Assembly (NCBI GenBank): GCA_032622095.1
Contig: CP136063.1
Coordinates: forward strand, 29,950,987 to 30,014,986
Direction of reading: 5' to 3'
DNA from: Siphonodentalium dalli
Lineage: Eukaryota; Mollusca; Scaphopoda; Gadilida; Siphonodentaliidae
DNA length: 64,000 nucleotides
Positions within the stretch are counted from its first letter, which is position 1, and every line of letters begins with the position of its first letter. Below, piece after piece: positions 52,641 to 64,000 of the stretch. The translations under genes were made by a program, and so were the position numbers. The notes below the pieces were generated by a model, which had not been told where the DNA came from, ran no database searches, and was given only the letters and a program-made list of their open reading frames with translations.

Positions 52641-55600
52641 GGAGAAATCGGTCGATTACGTCGTAGAGTCATTTTAACGTCACCCTTAACTGGTCGCGTG
52701 TTTCTTTTTCAAATAACGCTTTGGTTTGTTGATTGAACTTGCATTTGTGCTCTGAGTGAGCTTCTCGGTTTAATGGATTATTATTTGGATAATGCACCAC
52801 GGAACACCATCATCAGCTATAGGGACCCGAAGAATTACCGGTAAGTACTTTAGTTGAGAATATCATGCCGAATAACATGGAATTTCAACGATAAGCGTGC
52901 GTCGTCGGATTCATTTCCTCCACAACCAACTTAAAGTTTGAATTTGAAGTTTAACCCTTCAATTCTCAGAAACGAAAACAAATAAATTTATGTCAGTTTC
53001 GTGTGATGGCATCCGACTGTATAAGGAAGAAAATGTCATTTTAATTACTATCTAAATTTCACGATCCATGTGTGATAATGCATGGATTTAGGGACATGGC
53101 GGTAGGGGTGTTGCACGGGTGTCTCACATCCCCCACCCTACCACAGGTTTGGTCAAAATTTTCAACAGTTGGATATTTCATACATGACACAACATTAATT
53201 GGAACTTTCGCACGGTCACACCAACATTCAACAATATTATAGGTTGAGATTGTTCTCGTATATTGATTTTCCAACAATTATTAATTGTTTTTGGAACATC
53301 ATTTGCACATTGTCCGACTTTTGGTAAACAAAATTGACTGAAATGGCATCAGTTGGAAATTTTACGACCTTAGGGTGGGGGGGGTGTCTCAGGTTGGAAA
53401 TTTCCAACAATTGGAATTCTTGAGGCCAGTCTAGATGTTAGGAGTTAGCTATTTTCAGGTTCGGATCTCAAAATGTTCTCAGTGTATTCCGTTCCTCTTC
53501 TGGTTGTGGCAACGATACTACTGATCCATTTATAATAATGCTAACATCTAGGCTGTGGGAGCAGTAACTTTTGGGGAAATAAAACCCCAAAGGGGGTTGC
53601 AGTTGAAAATTCCAAAGTGGATGCACATTGCACCCCTCCCCAACGCTGAAATCCATCCAACCACGTCCCTAGTCATGGATTTCAATGGATAACTAAGTTC
53701 AGCCTACGACAGTGGACACCGTTCGACTTTCAGTTGTATACCCTAATAGGCTAAATGCTTATAGTTGTTGGGGGGTGTACGTGTACTGCCAGAATAGGAA
53801 TTTACGATTGCAACACCCCCTTTCGTTGAAGAAAATGCTCAAGCTGCAAACCAGAGTTCAGTCCCCTCGCTACGGTGTCTGCCGCCCTGTTATGTAGGAG
53901 ATTGATTTATGCATGGAGTTTGCCAAAATATAATGCTAAGTAACTATATTCGAACAACCTCCCCTTAATTCGGTATTTTCCAACCGGTACCTTGAATCCA
54001 CTTGTCGGTTTGCGCTCCAAAATACACACCTAATAATATTCTCTTGTGGATTTTTCCCCGTATCGAAATAGGTCGATAAATAAATGTCACAGAAAGATGC
54101 ATTGAAGTCATAACAAATACAAGATTGAATACGATGTTTGGGTCCCAACAAAAAATCAGCTATTTACACGGAGCGTTCCGTGTTTGTCTATATATTCCTG
54201 ATATGTTATAAATAAAGAGCGTTCGTTTCACTTCTGTGCGAAAAATTTAAAACAGCTGGAAAATGACAATGGAAAGTACTCACCAGAGCATATGACGCCA
54301 ATGTATCAATATTTTGTCGACTAGGCCATTCTTGTGTGATTACCAGTACATACTTAATCGGAGGAGGGGGGGGGGGCTTATATTGAGGTGTGAAAGGGTC
54401 TATCTGCTCTTTCGAGTATGATTCCCGGGGAAGTTTTTAGTTTCTGAAACATATACATGTACCTATTTATGGTATCCGAATCAGTGACGTGGCTACATGG
54501 TCTTTGTTATGGTGTGTCAACGTTGAATTTCCTCTTGAACCAGACACCAAACTCCTTCGCGAGTTTCCATTTGCACCCCCCCCCCCTTTGCATTGAAACT
54601 TTCCAACCGGCATCCAATCTTTTCAACTGTTGGCAATTTCCAAATTGAATTAGACTGGAACATTTCCAAAATGGTGTTCATTTCAGACAACAATTTTTAC
54701 TAAAGTCTAAAGTTGAAAAAATATGATACCGTAGGTGTAAACAAAAATATTCCTACTGATTGTTGGAAAATCAAACAATGAAAACACGCACTTAAAGTTA
54801 CCAAGTAATGATGTGTGAGACATGAAATTTTCAACTCTTTTTTACAATGACTCGCGTCACAGGGGTTTGAAACTCGCTCCGCTGCCCAGCAATGGGCATA
54901 CACCCATAGTTGCAAAAAAATAATTTCATTTTACAAACTTTACATTACGTACGTATCATTTGACATTGTTTACGTCAAAGAAGCACGTCATATTGATACG
55001 TTGTGCCAATGTTCAAATGGCTGGAGCTGTTGGAAGGAAGTTATTAAGTTGTCACAATAATTATTTCAGTTGTAGTGTAGGCATATATAGTCGTAACGTT
55101 GAGTAATTTTAGGATTTATGTATTTGGTTTGGGTCAATTTGTGTATTGATGCCTCGCCCACAAACGACCAATGACTACATAATGGACGTTGTCACTGTAT
55201 TAAATGCCGTGTGTCCCTAAAATATAAATTTGAACACCCCCCCCCCAATAATATACATGATTAGTTATTATTGGGCGGGTAATGCAACATCTTGGGAATA
55301 TGTGGGACGTGGCGGCAGGGGGCGGCGACATGCACAACTTTTGGAAATTTTTAATAATTTTGGCGATACATATGGGCATTTTTATCCAATAATAACATAT
55401 TACCCATCCCATATTTTGTCTGAGGTATTCATAATAATTAATTACTTGGCTTGAGGCACAAAGCTACCAACTAAAATAGTTTGTTGTTCTAACCAGTAGG
55501 CCTACATTTAGAGCAGTTTGTCAGAAAGGCGGTCTGCTACCAACATGATGTTGTCGAGTCCCCACCCCCGTAGTCCGCACGCTCCTGACAGTAAGGATTT

Positions 55601-56513
55601 AATATCTGTGACAATGTGGGTTGGAATAAATATGGTAATGTGTGCAAAAATGGATGTGGCGACAGGTGTTTGAACATTGAGGTGTTACCACCCTCTCCAA
55701 TTTTTGTCAAACTTTTCAACATTTTGGAATTTTCAATAACTTAAATTAATGTCGTGTCAGTCATGAAATGCCTAACTGCTGAACATTTTGGTCAAAGTTA
55801 ATGGGGAGGGACAACCTTACCCGTATGTCTCTGACCTGACAGTAAGATTTCCCACTCTTGGAGTTTGTGGGTTAGAACAAATAATTAGGGTGATCGCAAC
55901 ATGGATGTGGCGATAGAGGTCGAGGTATTACCCCTCCCCCCAATAATTTCAACATTTTAAATTTTCAATAACTTTATAAGTTGAACATCTTAGGCAAAAT
56001 CTGTTTGAGATCATTTCGATAGTTTACATTTCCAAATTTCTAATGAATATCGTGGCAGCCACGGAATGCCTAACGTTTTGGTCATTATTATGCGGTGAGC
56101 TAATTTCAAGATTTGGAATTTTCGATAACATAAGTTGAATTTCAGGCAAAATCTTTCTGAGATCGTCTGGATAGTTTCGGTTCCCAGCAGATATGTAATA
56201 ATTAGAGTACATTATATTATTTTCTACAAAGACTATATTATAGCAATTAAATGGTAGTGTGTTGGATTTCAAACTCAGCATCGAATGGGGAGACCAGATG
56301 AAACTTGGTCAAGTTGGGAAAACAGATTGGTTCACGGGTGGTTGCAATTTAACCCCTCAACAAATGAAGGCTTTCTGTCAAAGTCCCTGACATATTACCC
56401 CCCCCCCCGTTCTCAAATCCCGTTCTGCATATCCATTCCGATTTGTCACTAAATGCTGAGATTTTTTATAAAGCAAGTTTTCAAACCGCTGTTTAATATT
56501 CATCTTACTAGTA
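52641..56513. other. Intergenic; decayed internal repeats, no gene recognised
   Basis: Phrases such as 'ggatgtggcgacag', 'ttttcaacattttggaattttcaataac' and 'gaaatgcctaacg' recur at 53090-53430, 54560-54660, 55590-55790, 55860-56010 and 56030-56170, pointing to an old repeat family. Several G or C homopolymer runs occur (54363-54375, 54577-54588, 55238-55247, 56398-56408). No open frame shows a recognisable domain. Confidence 0.5.
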
Positions 56514-58678
56514 TTATAAAATGGGCATTGAAAAACAAACGCTCTTTGTCGTTAATGATACGGCTGACAACACAAAACCTGCTAAAATAATTACTCGATA
56601 TCTTGCGAATTTACTAATATGTTCGGTTTCATATTTGCTGTGGGAAATTTCCAATGAGCAGAAACTTACGATGTACTGGCTCTTGTCGGATCTGTGCAAT
56701 TTTATTAATGAACTGATTGACAATTTTGCTAGTAATTGACACCGACGAGAGTGAGCAGTACGTATGCTTAGCGAGTTTTGAGAATCCGTGACCAATTGGT
56801 TGATTGAGACGATCCTGGGTATTGGGTATATACGATAATTACTTGCTGTTCTCACGAGATATTCATGAGTTGAGAAAAACTTACCGGCGTCGGTGTCATC
56901 AGCACGTGCTCAATTCCTTCCAACTCACGCATTCCTCGAGACCAGTATATGTAACGATTACATACCACGTGCAAATGTATGGTGCCTATAGATACTATCG
57001 GGAGCCGTTCGAATAATTAAAGTACCATATGCATACATAGTTTATATATATTATTGGCAACCGGTCAAATAATTAAAGTACTCCCGTGCATGCAAATGCA
57101 TGTAGGAATTTCCAGGATTGGTCTGGTTCTTATATGTCAAGATGTGTACAGTGTGTAACAATGTCAAGCTACACACAGAAAATGCAACGTTATTCTCTGT
57201 TTTTCTTTCAGGACTTATTTACTTGCTATCCTGTGTCTGGTTCTGGATATTTTGTGTAAAAGCTACGGTACTATACAATCGGATTCGATCAAAATTTACT
57301 CGTCTGTCGAAACCAGCAACGGCTTGGGGATATGAACTTACATGTACCAGTATTCCAGTATGGTCTATATAGTGTTGTACATCGTTATGAATATTAGTGC
57401 ACGACTGACACCAGCGCGACCGACATAACACCATGTACGACATGAATTCGTCAGTTTATGGTTATTCACTTGGGTGGAAATTCTTACTTGTCCTGCGTTG
57501 TGCATTCAATCAGATGCAAAAAAACTCGGCATTCATCGGTATATCGATAATCGGCACTGAAAGGATTATGTGTGTTCATCTTGTTGTGGCAGTTATACAT
57601 CTGATACATCAGTTATTAATAACGTAATGATAACCTATGAAAATGGTAAATTCCAGATATTCAAGGAGATGAATATAAAATGATTGCTCTCGCGATATCA
57701 TTTCTTCAGAAGAATTTTCAATCAATGTCTTACAAAACAGTTGCTTCATACAAGCCAAGTTCCTGCATACATATATGCATGAGCCATGAGTACACTGAAT
57801 CCAGTTCATGACAGATCATGGAATGATGGAAATATTATATTTCATATAATATGTTGTGTTTTGCATACATAAATTAATCTTTATGGATCCATGGGTTTAA
57901 TTTCTCCCAGATAAATCATTCCAACATATGCAACAAGCGACATACATATGTGCATAGATACATATAAGCTTAGTAATTGCTCATTTCATAATATGTCAAC
58001 AGATAAAATGAATTGCTGTACATGCATGTATTGAATTTATATACTCAGAATCTACAGTATCATGGACTAATTAGAAAACGGATCCGTAAATGAGCAATTA
58101 CTAGGTTTAATTTAATCATATGTACTTTCAGCCGTTTCAAGTTTTGCAAATCTACATCAGATCACCCTCCAGAATAATGATGTTCGAAGAAGATGTGACC
58201 TGACCAAAATTTAAAGCCAAATAATGTTTGAAAATTTTGTTCCCAACATTATCGAGAGCACAAAAAATCAAAATTAAGCTGAAATAAAAACATTGTTTTT
58301 TGTATGGTAAAGGAATATATAAGCTAACAAAAATATGTAGCATGTTCGATAACTTTATTCAGGAGACCAATAAGAAATATTTTCTTTAGAGTGAGTAGAT
58401 GGTCAAGATTCTTAAAATCAACAACTAGTGACATGTCATTTTGTCTTTATTTAAATCGGTATACACTTGTTTTCTATATATGTTTCATTTTCTTCTGGTT
58501 TTATATTTGTGAATTTGAATGTTTATTTCCAATTATAATACTTTGAAGTTGCAAACATTATGTAGGACTTTAAATGTATTGGTATGTTGTATCTCATCGG
58601 GTGTAAATTTTATAAGGACGCCCTAATGTGAGGGAATCGTCCCTACGAATGGAGGCTCGATCCGTCCCTGTCAATGCC
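56514..58678. other. Intergenic, no gene recognised
   Basis: Short open frames (for example 56521-56739, 57118-57372) have no recognised motif. 'aataattaaagtac' recurs at ~57014 and ~57068. ATGCAAATGCAT at ~57091 contains an octamer-like site with no nearby gene. Confidence 0.45.
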
Positions 58679-58925
58679 CAAACGCAACGTTGGCCCAACA
58701 TCGTATTATTAGTGGAATTCACAGTTGATTCGACGTCGTTTCAACGTCGGGTGCCCGACGGCGCACCAACGTCGGCTCGACGTCGAACCACCGTCGAGTC
58801 GACGACGGGATCCGACGTCAAGCCGACGCCGAGCCAGCGGCAGCAGCCATAGTTGGCCCAACGTTGGCCCACCGATAGCAATGACGTTGGCCCAACGTTG
58901 GCTCAACATAGGTGTGCTATCTGGG
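58679..58925. mobile_element. GTTGGCCCAACG-type element (copy 2), CpG-rich
   Basis: Ends with the inverted terminus GTGTGCTATCTGGG (58912-58925). It contains 'cgttggcccaac' at ~58688, 58855 and 58885. A CpG-dense block (58735-58835) has many overlapping GTCGAC/CGACG/CGTCG palindromes, unlike the AT-rich surroundings. The left end is not resolved. Confidence 0.75.
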
Positions 58926-58931
58926 GTGGTA

Positions 58932-59938
58932 TTAAAGATGGATTATCTCTTTAAATAACAAATTTTATATAGTGCGTGGGTATATAATAACAGATATGAA
59001 CTGAAGACCTATGTCCGGAAAAGCTTCAACAATTAATATTGATTTTATTTCTAATATTAAAGATGGATTATCTCTTTAAATAACACATTTTAAATAATTG
59101 CGTGGGTATAAAATAATAGATATGAACTAAAGACCTATGTTCGGAAAAGCTTCTATCAATTAATATTGATTTTATTTCGAATATTAAATCGGGCCCGTTT
59201 ATGTTAGTATTTTTAGAACCGACCATTCGGATGAGACCGTATTGTGATATAGAGTACTGGGCTGTTCCTACGGCTACGCAACGAATGTCAACTGTCACAT
59301 ATTGGTTGTTTGTACTGTTTTGTTACACAGATATAAGCGATAATGAGTATAATTAACGTTTATTTGTGACAAAATTGCACAATATAATTTCTTGTCTCTG
59401 TTAACAGTAACCATTATTGTTCGTTAGCTGAACAAACACACATTTTTAGACCAGAAAATATTCGAAATAAAATTAATATCAATCGATAGAAGCATTTCGG
59501 ACAGGAGTCTTCGATTCAAATCTAATATTTTATAACCCGGTAACTATTTTTACAAAGAGATAATCCACCTTTAAATCGGGACCGTTTATGTGTCTATTTT
59601 TAAAAGAGACCATTTGGATGATACCTATTGTGATATAGAGCACTGGGTTATTCCTACGGCTACGCAACGAAAGTCAATTATCCCAGATTGATTGTTTTTT
59701 TTATTAATTTGTTCCACAGATATAAGCGATAATGAGTATTTGTTTATTTGTGACAAAATTGTACATTAAAATATCTGGTCTCTGTTAACAGTAACCACTA
59801 TTGTTCGTTAGCTGCAGCTGCATGAACCTTTTTAGACCAGAAAATATTCGAAATAAAATTAATTTTAATCGATAGAAGCATTTCCGGACAGGAGTCTTCG
59901 ATTCAAATCTAATATTTTATACCACGGTAACTTTATAA
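58932..59938 (-). mobile_element. TTAA-MITE interrupted by another MITE at its internal TTAA
   Basis: The left piece 58932-59060 ends '...tttctaataTTAA'. The right piece resumes at 59571 'TTAAatcgggaccg', which is exactly the sequence that follows in uninterrupted copies. It runs to 'taatattttataccac' at ~59938, where the terminus is lost and ZNF relic sequence begins. Confidence 0.9.
59057..59574 (-). mobile_element. Complete TTAA-MITE nested in a MITE of the same family
   Basis: TTAA 59057-59060 and 59571-59574, the duplicated internal TTAA of the host MITE. Ends AGATGGATTATCTCTTT and ...GATAATCCACCT. Same orientation as its host. Confidence 0.93.
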
Positions 59939-59943
59939 ACCGG

Positions 59944-60972
<1,029 letters not shown>

Positions 60973-63695
60973 GAACACTCAGTGTATGTCATCAGTATCT
61001 TCCTCGTCATGTTGATGTGTCAGCTCGTTCGTACACCAACCGCCCCCCTCACGAACAGAACGCCGTGCAAGTTAAACTTTGAAGCACAACACCATCTAAT
61101 GGGTTTTTGTATAGTCTCAGGAGCTAGTGGTTTCCGAGTTGGGACAATGGTTGGGACGAGTGATCCGTTCTCTCTCGACCAGCCGTAATCAGTTGAATTG
61201 AGATCAGCAGGTGTATCCTCAAACGCATGACTCCATACACTTACGTGTAAGTGGGCGCGTTTAATATTTTCCATTAAGGCATCGCCGGTTGGAGGTAGAG
61301 AAAATAGTTTTGGCGCTGCAGCCATGCTGCGGCTAACTTTGTTGGACCATATCTTCCGTCGAGCATCTGTGGTTGATTTGCAATTTGGTTGTCCATAGCA
61401 ATCCAAAGTAAATGACCTACAACTCTCTCTATTGCAGCAGATGGCACACTATTATTTGTTAGATTGTGATTTCTAACTTTGAGAATCTTAAGGGCAGTAC
61501 ATTTCCCTATGCCATGTAGAGCCACGACAGTGTCACATCTTTTGAGTCCATGCATTGATAAAAGGTCACGAGCATTATTCATGTGAGCTTTGATCGTTTC
61601 ATTGATGTTTATCCATCCCTTTGCCGTTGGTACCACCAGTATATGGCCGGATAAATCACCATGATAAAGGAAATGGAGTAACATTACAAATATGTCAGTG
61701 TCATCTGCCACAACTAACGATGTTTGGGTGGCTACTCTCGCAACGCGTTGAACAATGAGAGTATCTCCTACTTCGTAGGTCGATCTGAGATCACGCCTAT
61801 TGATACATATGCCCTTATTAATATCTTCAGGAATGGGATCCTTTCCGGTTACTACGAGTCGTTTATTTGTATTGGCAAAACACTCATGGAATACCTGGAG
61901 ATCATTAACAATCATGTCAATAAGCTGTGCTTTGTTGTCACTGACTGTCAGGATAACTTTTTGTGGAGGTAGCCTCGTGTTTTGCTTGAGTGTGAAGACT
62001 CTGCTAGCCCCTTTGTCTCGGGCTAATCGCGTCGATTCTTTGATGCTGAGTTTATTATACCTATCGAATATCAAGTATACATCTGTCTTCTTTCTCAGTG
62101 TTGTAAGTATATAAGACCGAAATTCACCAAGGAAATCTTGCACTACTCCCAGTGGTGGCCATCGTACTGTCCATAGAATTGCACAGCCGTCTAGGAAGGT
62201 GGCGTGGCTGACACCGCCCTTTGGTACGTCAGCAATGAGGTCAACACGTAGCGCATTCTTCAAGATTGATTTGGACTTTGCTTCCTGCATATGTCCGTTA
62301 GACTCAGACATGGAAGGTGGATAGGGCGATAGCTCACATGAAAGGATGTCATCAATATCCAAGCTCCTCGTACTATTCTTCAATACCATTGCCCTCGCAT
62401 AGATCACTTCTATGTCGAAAAGTTGTACGTTGCCAATGTTTATATGCTTACTAGCTGCTGTAATTGTTTTCACGTTCCGGTTTATTGCATTATGGAAACT
62501 GGACGGCCAATCTTTTTCGAAATTTATCATCTGTTCTCGTCCAAGTTCCACCGCCTTATCTATATTGGCGGAGGAATGGGTAGTCACTCGTCCGGACTCC
62601 ACATTGACGATCCCTCGTGGATGCTGCTTCGGATCAAGTGGGTCAATGCACGGCTCCAGATTATGCTTTAGTGAATCTCGATCAGCCTTTCAACCTTTAT
62701 TCTTGAACTTGATTCTTCTTTATGACATGTCTGCCTCCCTTCTCTCGCATACAATCCAAATCGTATATCAGACAATTGCATGTATTCAAACTGTATGCCC
62801 ATGTACGAACACTCTCTGGTTTCAGCGTGATGCCGATTATACCTGAGCGTCCATGACCATACCGCATGAAGGTGGTCTCAATCGCCATGTCACTCCAAAT
62901 GCCACTATTGTGGTGCATAGTGTGCTCGCCCTTCATGAATGGCGCCTGAACATCATCAGGTAGTGATTCCATTGACCGCAGGTAAAGGATGCATATCTGG
63001 CATAATGAGTGTGTCCATCTGCGAAGAAAAGAGGAATCATCTCCTCAACGGTGTCTCGATGGAGCGGCCAATCGGATTCCCGCTCTAATATATCTCAGTA
63101 TTATGAACATGTGCTTGATTAGACAATCAATCCAGAGCATAGCGGTTCTGCTCTCACATGCAGATGCCTCCAGAACAACCAAGAGGTCACACATGCATCG
63201 CATATCATCATGTGTTTCAAATACTGCTCGGAGTAACTCTTCTGTCAACAGACGCAAAGCTCTTATATTTTGAGGAAACTTCTTGCCTTTGAGCATTTTT
63301 AAGACTCCGCCAAAAGTCGACTCTAAAATTTATGTCAGGCCGGTTCCCATCATCAGTGACCCGATGGATCCACAATAGCTCATGAGCAAATGCATACATG
63401 CTAACATGTCATAAAATATATGTGGTACTTTGCCCCGACAACGTGCAAATCACTAACACCGAACCTCTTCTGCCCACTATTCTCTTCGCAAATCACACTT
63501 CTCCACAAGATCGACCTTATACGGCTTCCCATCTACTGTTTGCGTTGATCGGTAAATGAAAGCAGGACGCCATCGATCTGGATGTCTGGGTTCTTTTTCG
63601 ACATCACATGTCTCACCACAGTATAGACAATCAGTTTGAAAATTAAAGTTGCCGGCTGACCTACGTGAACGTGTCTGTAGAATAGCTCTTTTCAT
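60973..63695 (-). pseudogene. Multi-copy invertebrate protein with nuclease-like core and CXC-region tail (copy 2)
   Basis: Minus strand. N-terminal FNFQTDCLYCGETCDVEKEP with HPDRWRPAF (63477-63695, two CxxC-type Cys pairs). TEELLRAVFETHDDMRC and FILRYIRA (63045-63296). After a frameshift near 63060, DWPLHR-type text and HYARY. WSDMAIETTFMRYGHGRSG (62697-62972). A long frame at 61274-62689 (upstream of the GTG at 62602 it stays open to a TGA at 62690), with CAILWTVRWPPLGVVQDFLG, TDVYLIFDRYN and VVADDTDIFVMLLHFLYHGD; the D-x-D here parallels SGDSDVLAM in copy 1. Also HGIGKCTALKILK. Then LFSLPPTGDALMENIKRAH and DYGWSRENGSLVP (61020-61406), and a broken Cys-poor CXC region ending in an acidic tail near 60973. 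Fewer breaks than copy 1: about four frameshifts. Function is unknown to me; likely transposon-associated. Confidence 0.75.
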
Positions 63696-64000
63696 TCCTA
63701 TTGCAAGCTTCTTTGTAATGGAATTTGATTAAGCATTTCGACATACTTGACCTAGTTTTGTTCTACATGCATATCAGAACACGTGACATAACAAAAACCG
63801 GTCTATATTATTGGGCTTCACCGTTGAGTCATGTATCGAAAGTGTACATTTTCGTTACACGAAAATGTAGATTGTATGACGGCCATTTTGACCGCCATTT
63901 TGTATAATCCTATAAAAGTAAGATCTTGATATTTTTGTGATCTGGTGTGAACATACGTACATAAACCACCGTTCTTACGTGATTTCCAACTTCTGCTACT
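63696..64000. promoter_or_regulatory. Region upstream of the minus-strand copy 2, with hairpin and YY1-like sites
   Basis: A 10-bp palindrome ACATTTTCGT / ACGAAAATGT (~63847-63869, 3-nt loop) lies ~150 bp before the first coding segment of copy 2. Two AAAATGGC boxes in tandem on the minus strand (~63880-63905) resemble YY1 sites common in metazoan promoters. The promoter role is inference, and the window ends here. Confidence 0.35.

Noticed and set aside
53059-56281. Short open frames between 53 and 56.3 kb
   Set aside because: No domain, no pairing between repeats, and composition follows the decayed background repeats.

Overview
The window looks like AT-rich, repeat-dense nuclear DNA from an invertebrate metazoan. 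The evidence is tandem Krüppel-type C2H2 zinc-finger (ZNF) genes with 84-bp finger units, many non-autonomous cut-and-paste DNA elements, minisatellites, long microsatellites, and two decayed copies of a multi-copy invertebrate protein family with a CXC-type Cys-rich tail. Some repeats, such as the CCCCCGACTTGAAGTCGG hairpin and the 'gttatggccctttt' repeats, recall mollusc genomes. The phylum cannot be fixed from the sequence alone. I see no bacterial or organellar features, no rRNA, and no tRNA I could defend.

Layout. 0-4 kb: old repeats and a minus-strand pseudogene fragment (GHGKG motif plus PHD-like Cys/His tail). 4.0-4.2 kb: relic of a ZNF gene 3' end. 4.5-6.3 kb: a TTAA-flanked MITE split by a 1.33-kb element whose core is an array of the palindrome TCGTGGCCACGA. 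7.6-9.2 kb: MITEs nested in MITEs. 9.26-14.41 kb: a 5.1-kb composite in which ~0.8-kb inverted repeats enclose a minus-strand pseudogene. 15.5-46 kb: a tandem cluster of intronless ZNF loci, all on the plus strand (A 16751, B 28679, C 35638, D 39447, E 44353), with a shared upstream module and, for A-D, the same ending ([12 protein letters not shown] or a close variant). Every locus carries premature stops or frameshifts. 46-60 kb: more MITEs, an orphan copy of the ZNF upstream module, an inverted microsatellite, two GTTGGCCCAACG-type elements, and a ZNF relic (59.9-60.5 kb). 61-63.7 kb: a second minus-strand copy of the CXC-tailed family, less decayed.

How the parts relate. The ZNF locus seems to have grown by segmental duplication of a unit made of upstream module, ZNF frame and 3' flank. 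The duplicates serve as controls for one another: for at least six elements (TTAA MITEs, a second TTAA element, an hAT-like element and two elements with 9- and 11-bp target duplications) the paralogue gives a pre-insertion or near-pre-insertion site. The best-supported unusual features are the TIR elements with satellite cores, the long-inverted-repeat composite around the CXC-tailed gene, the ZNF array in which one +1 frameshift was copied five times at exact multiples of the finger repeat, and the tandem CRE/TATA-like promoter units with a conserved upstream open frame.
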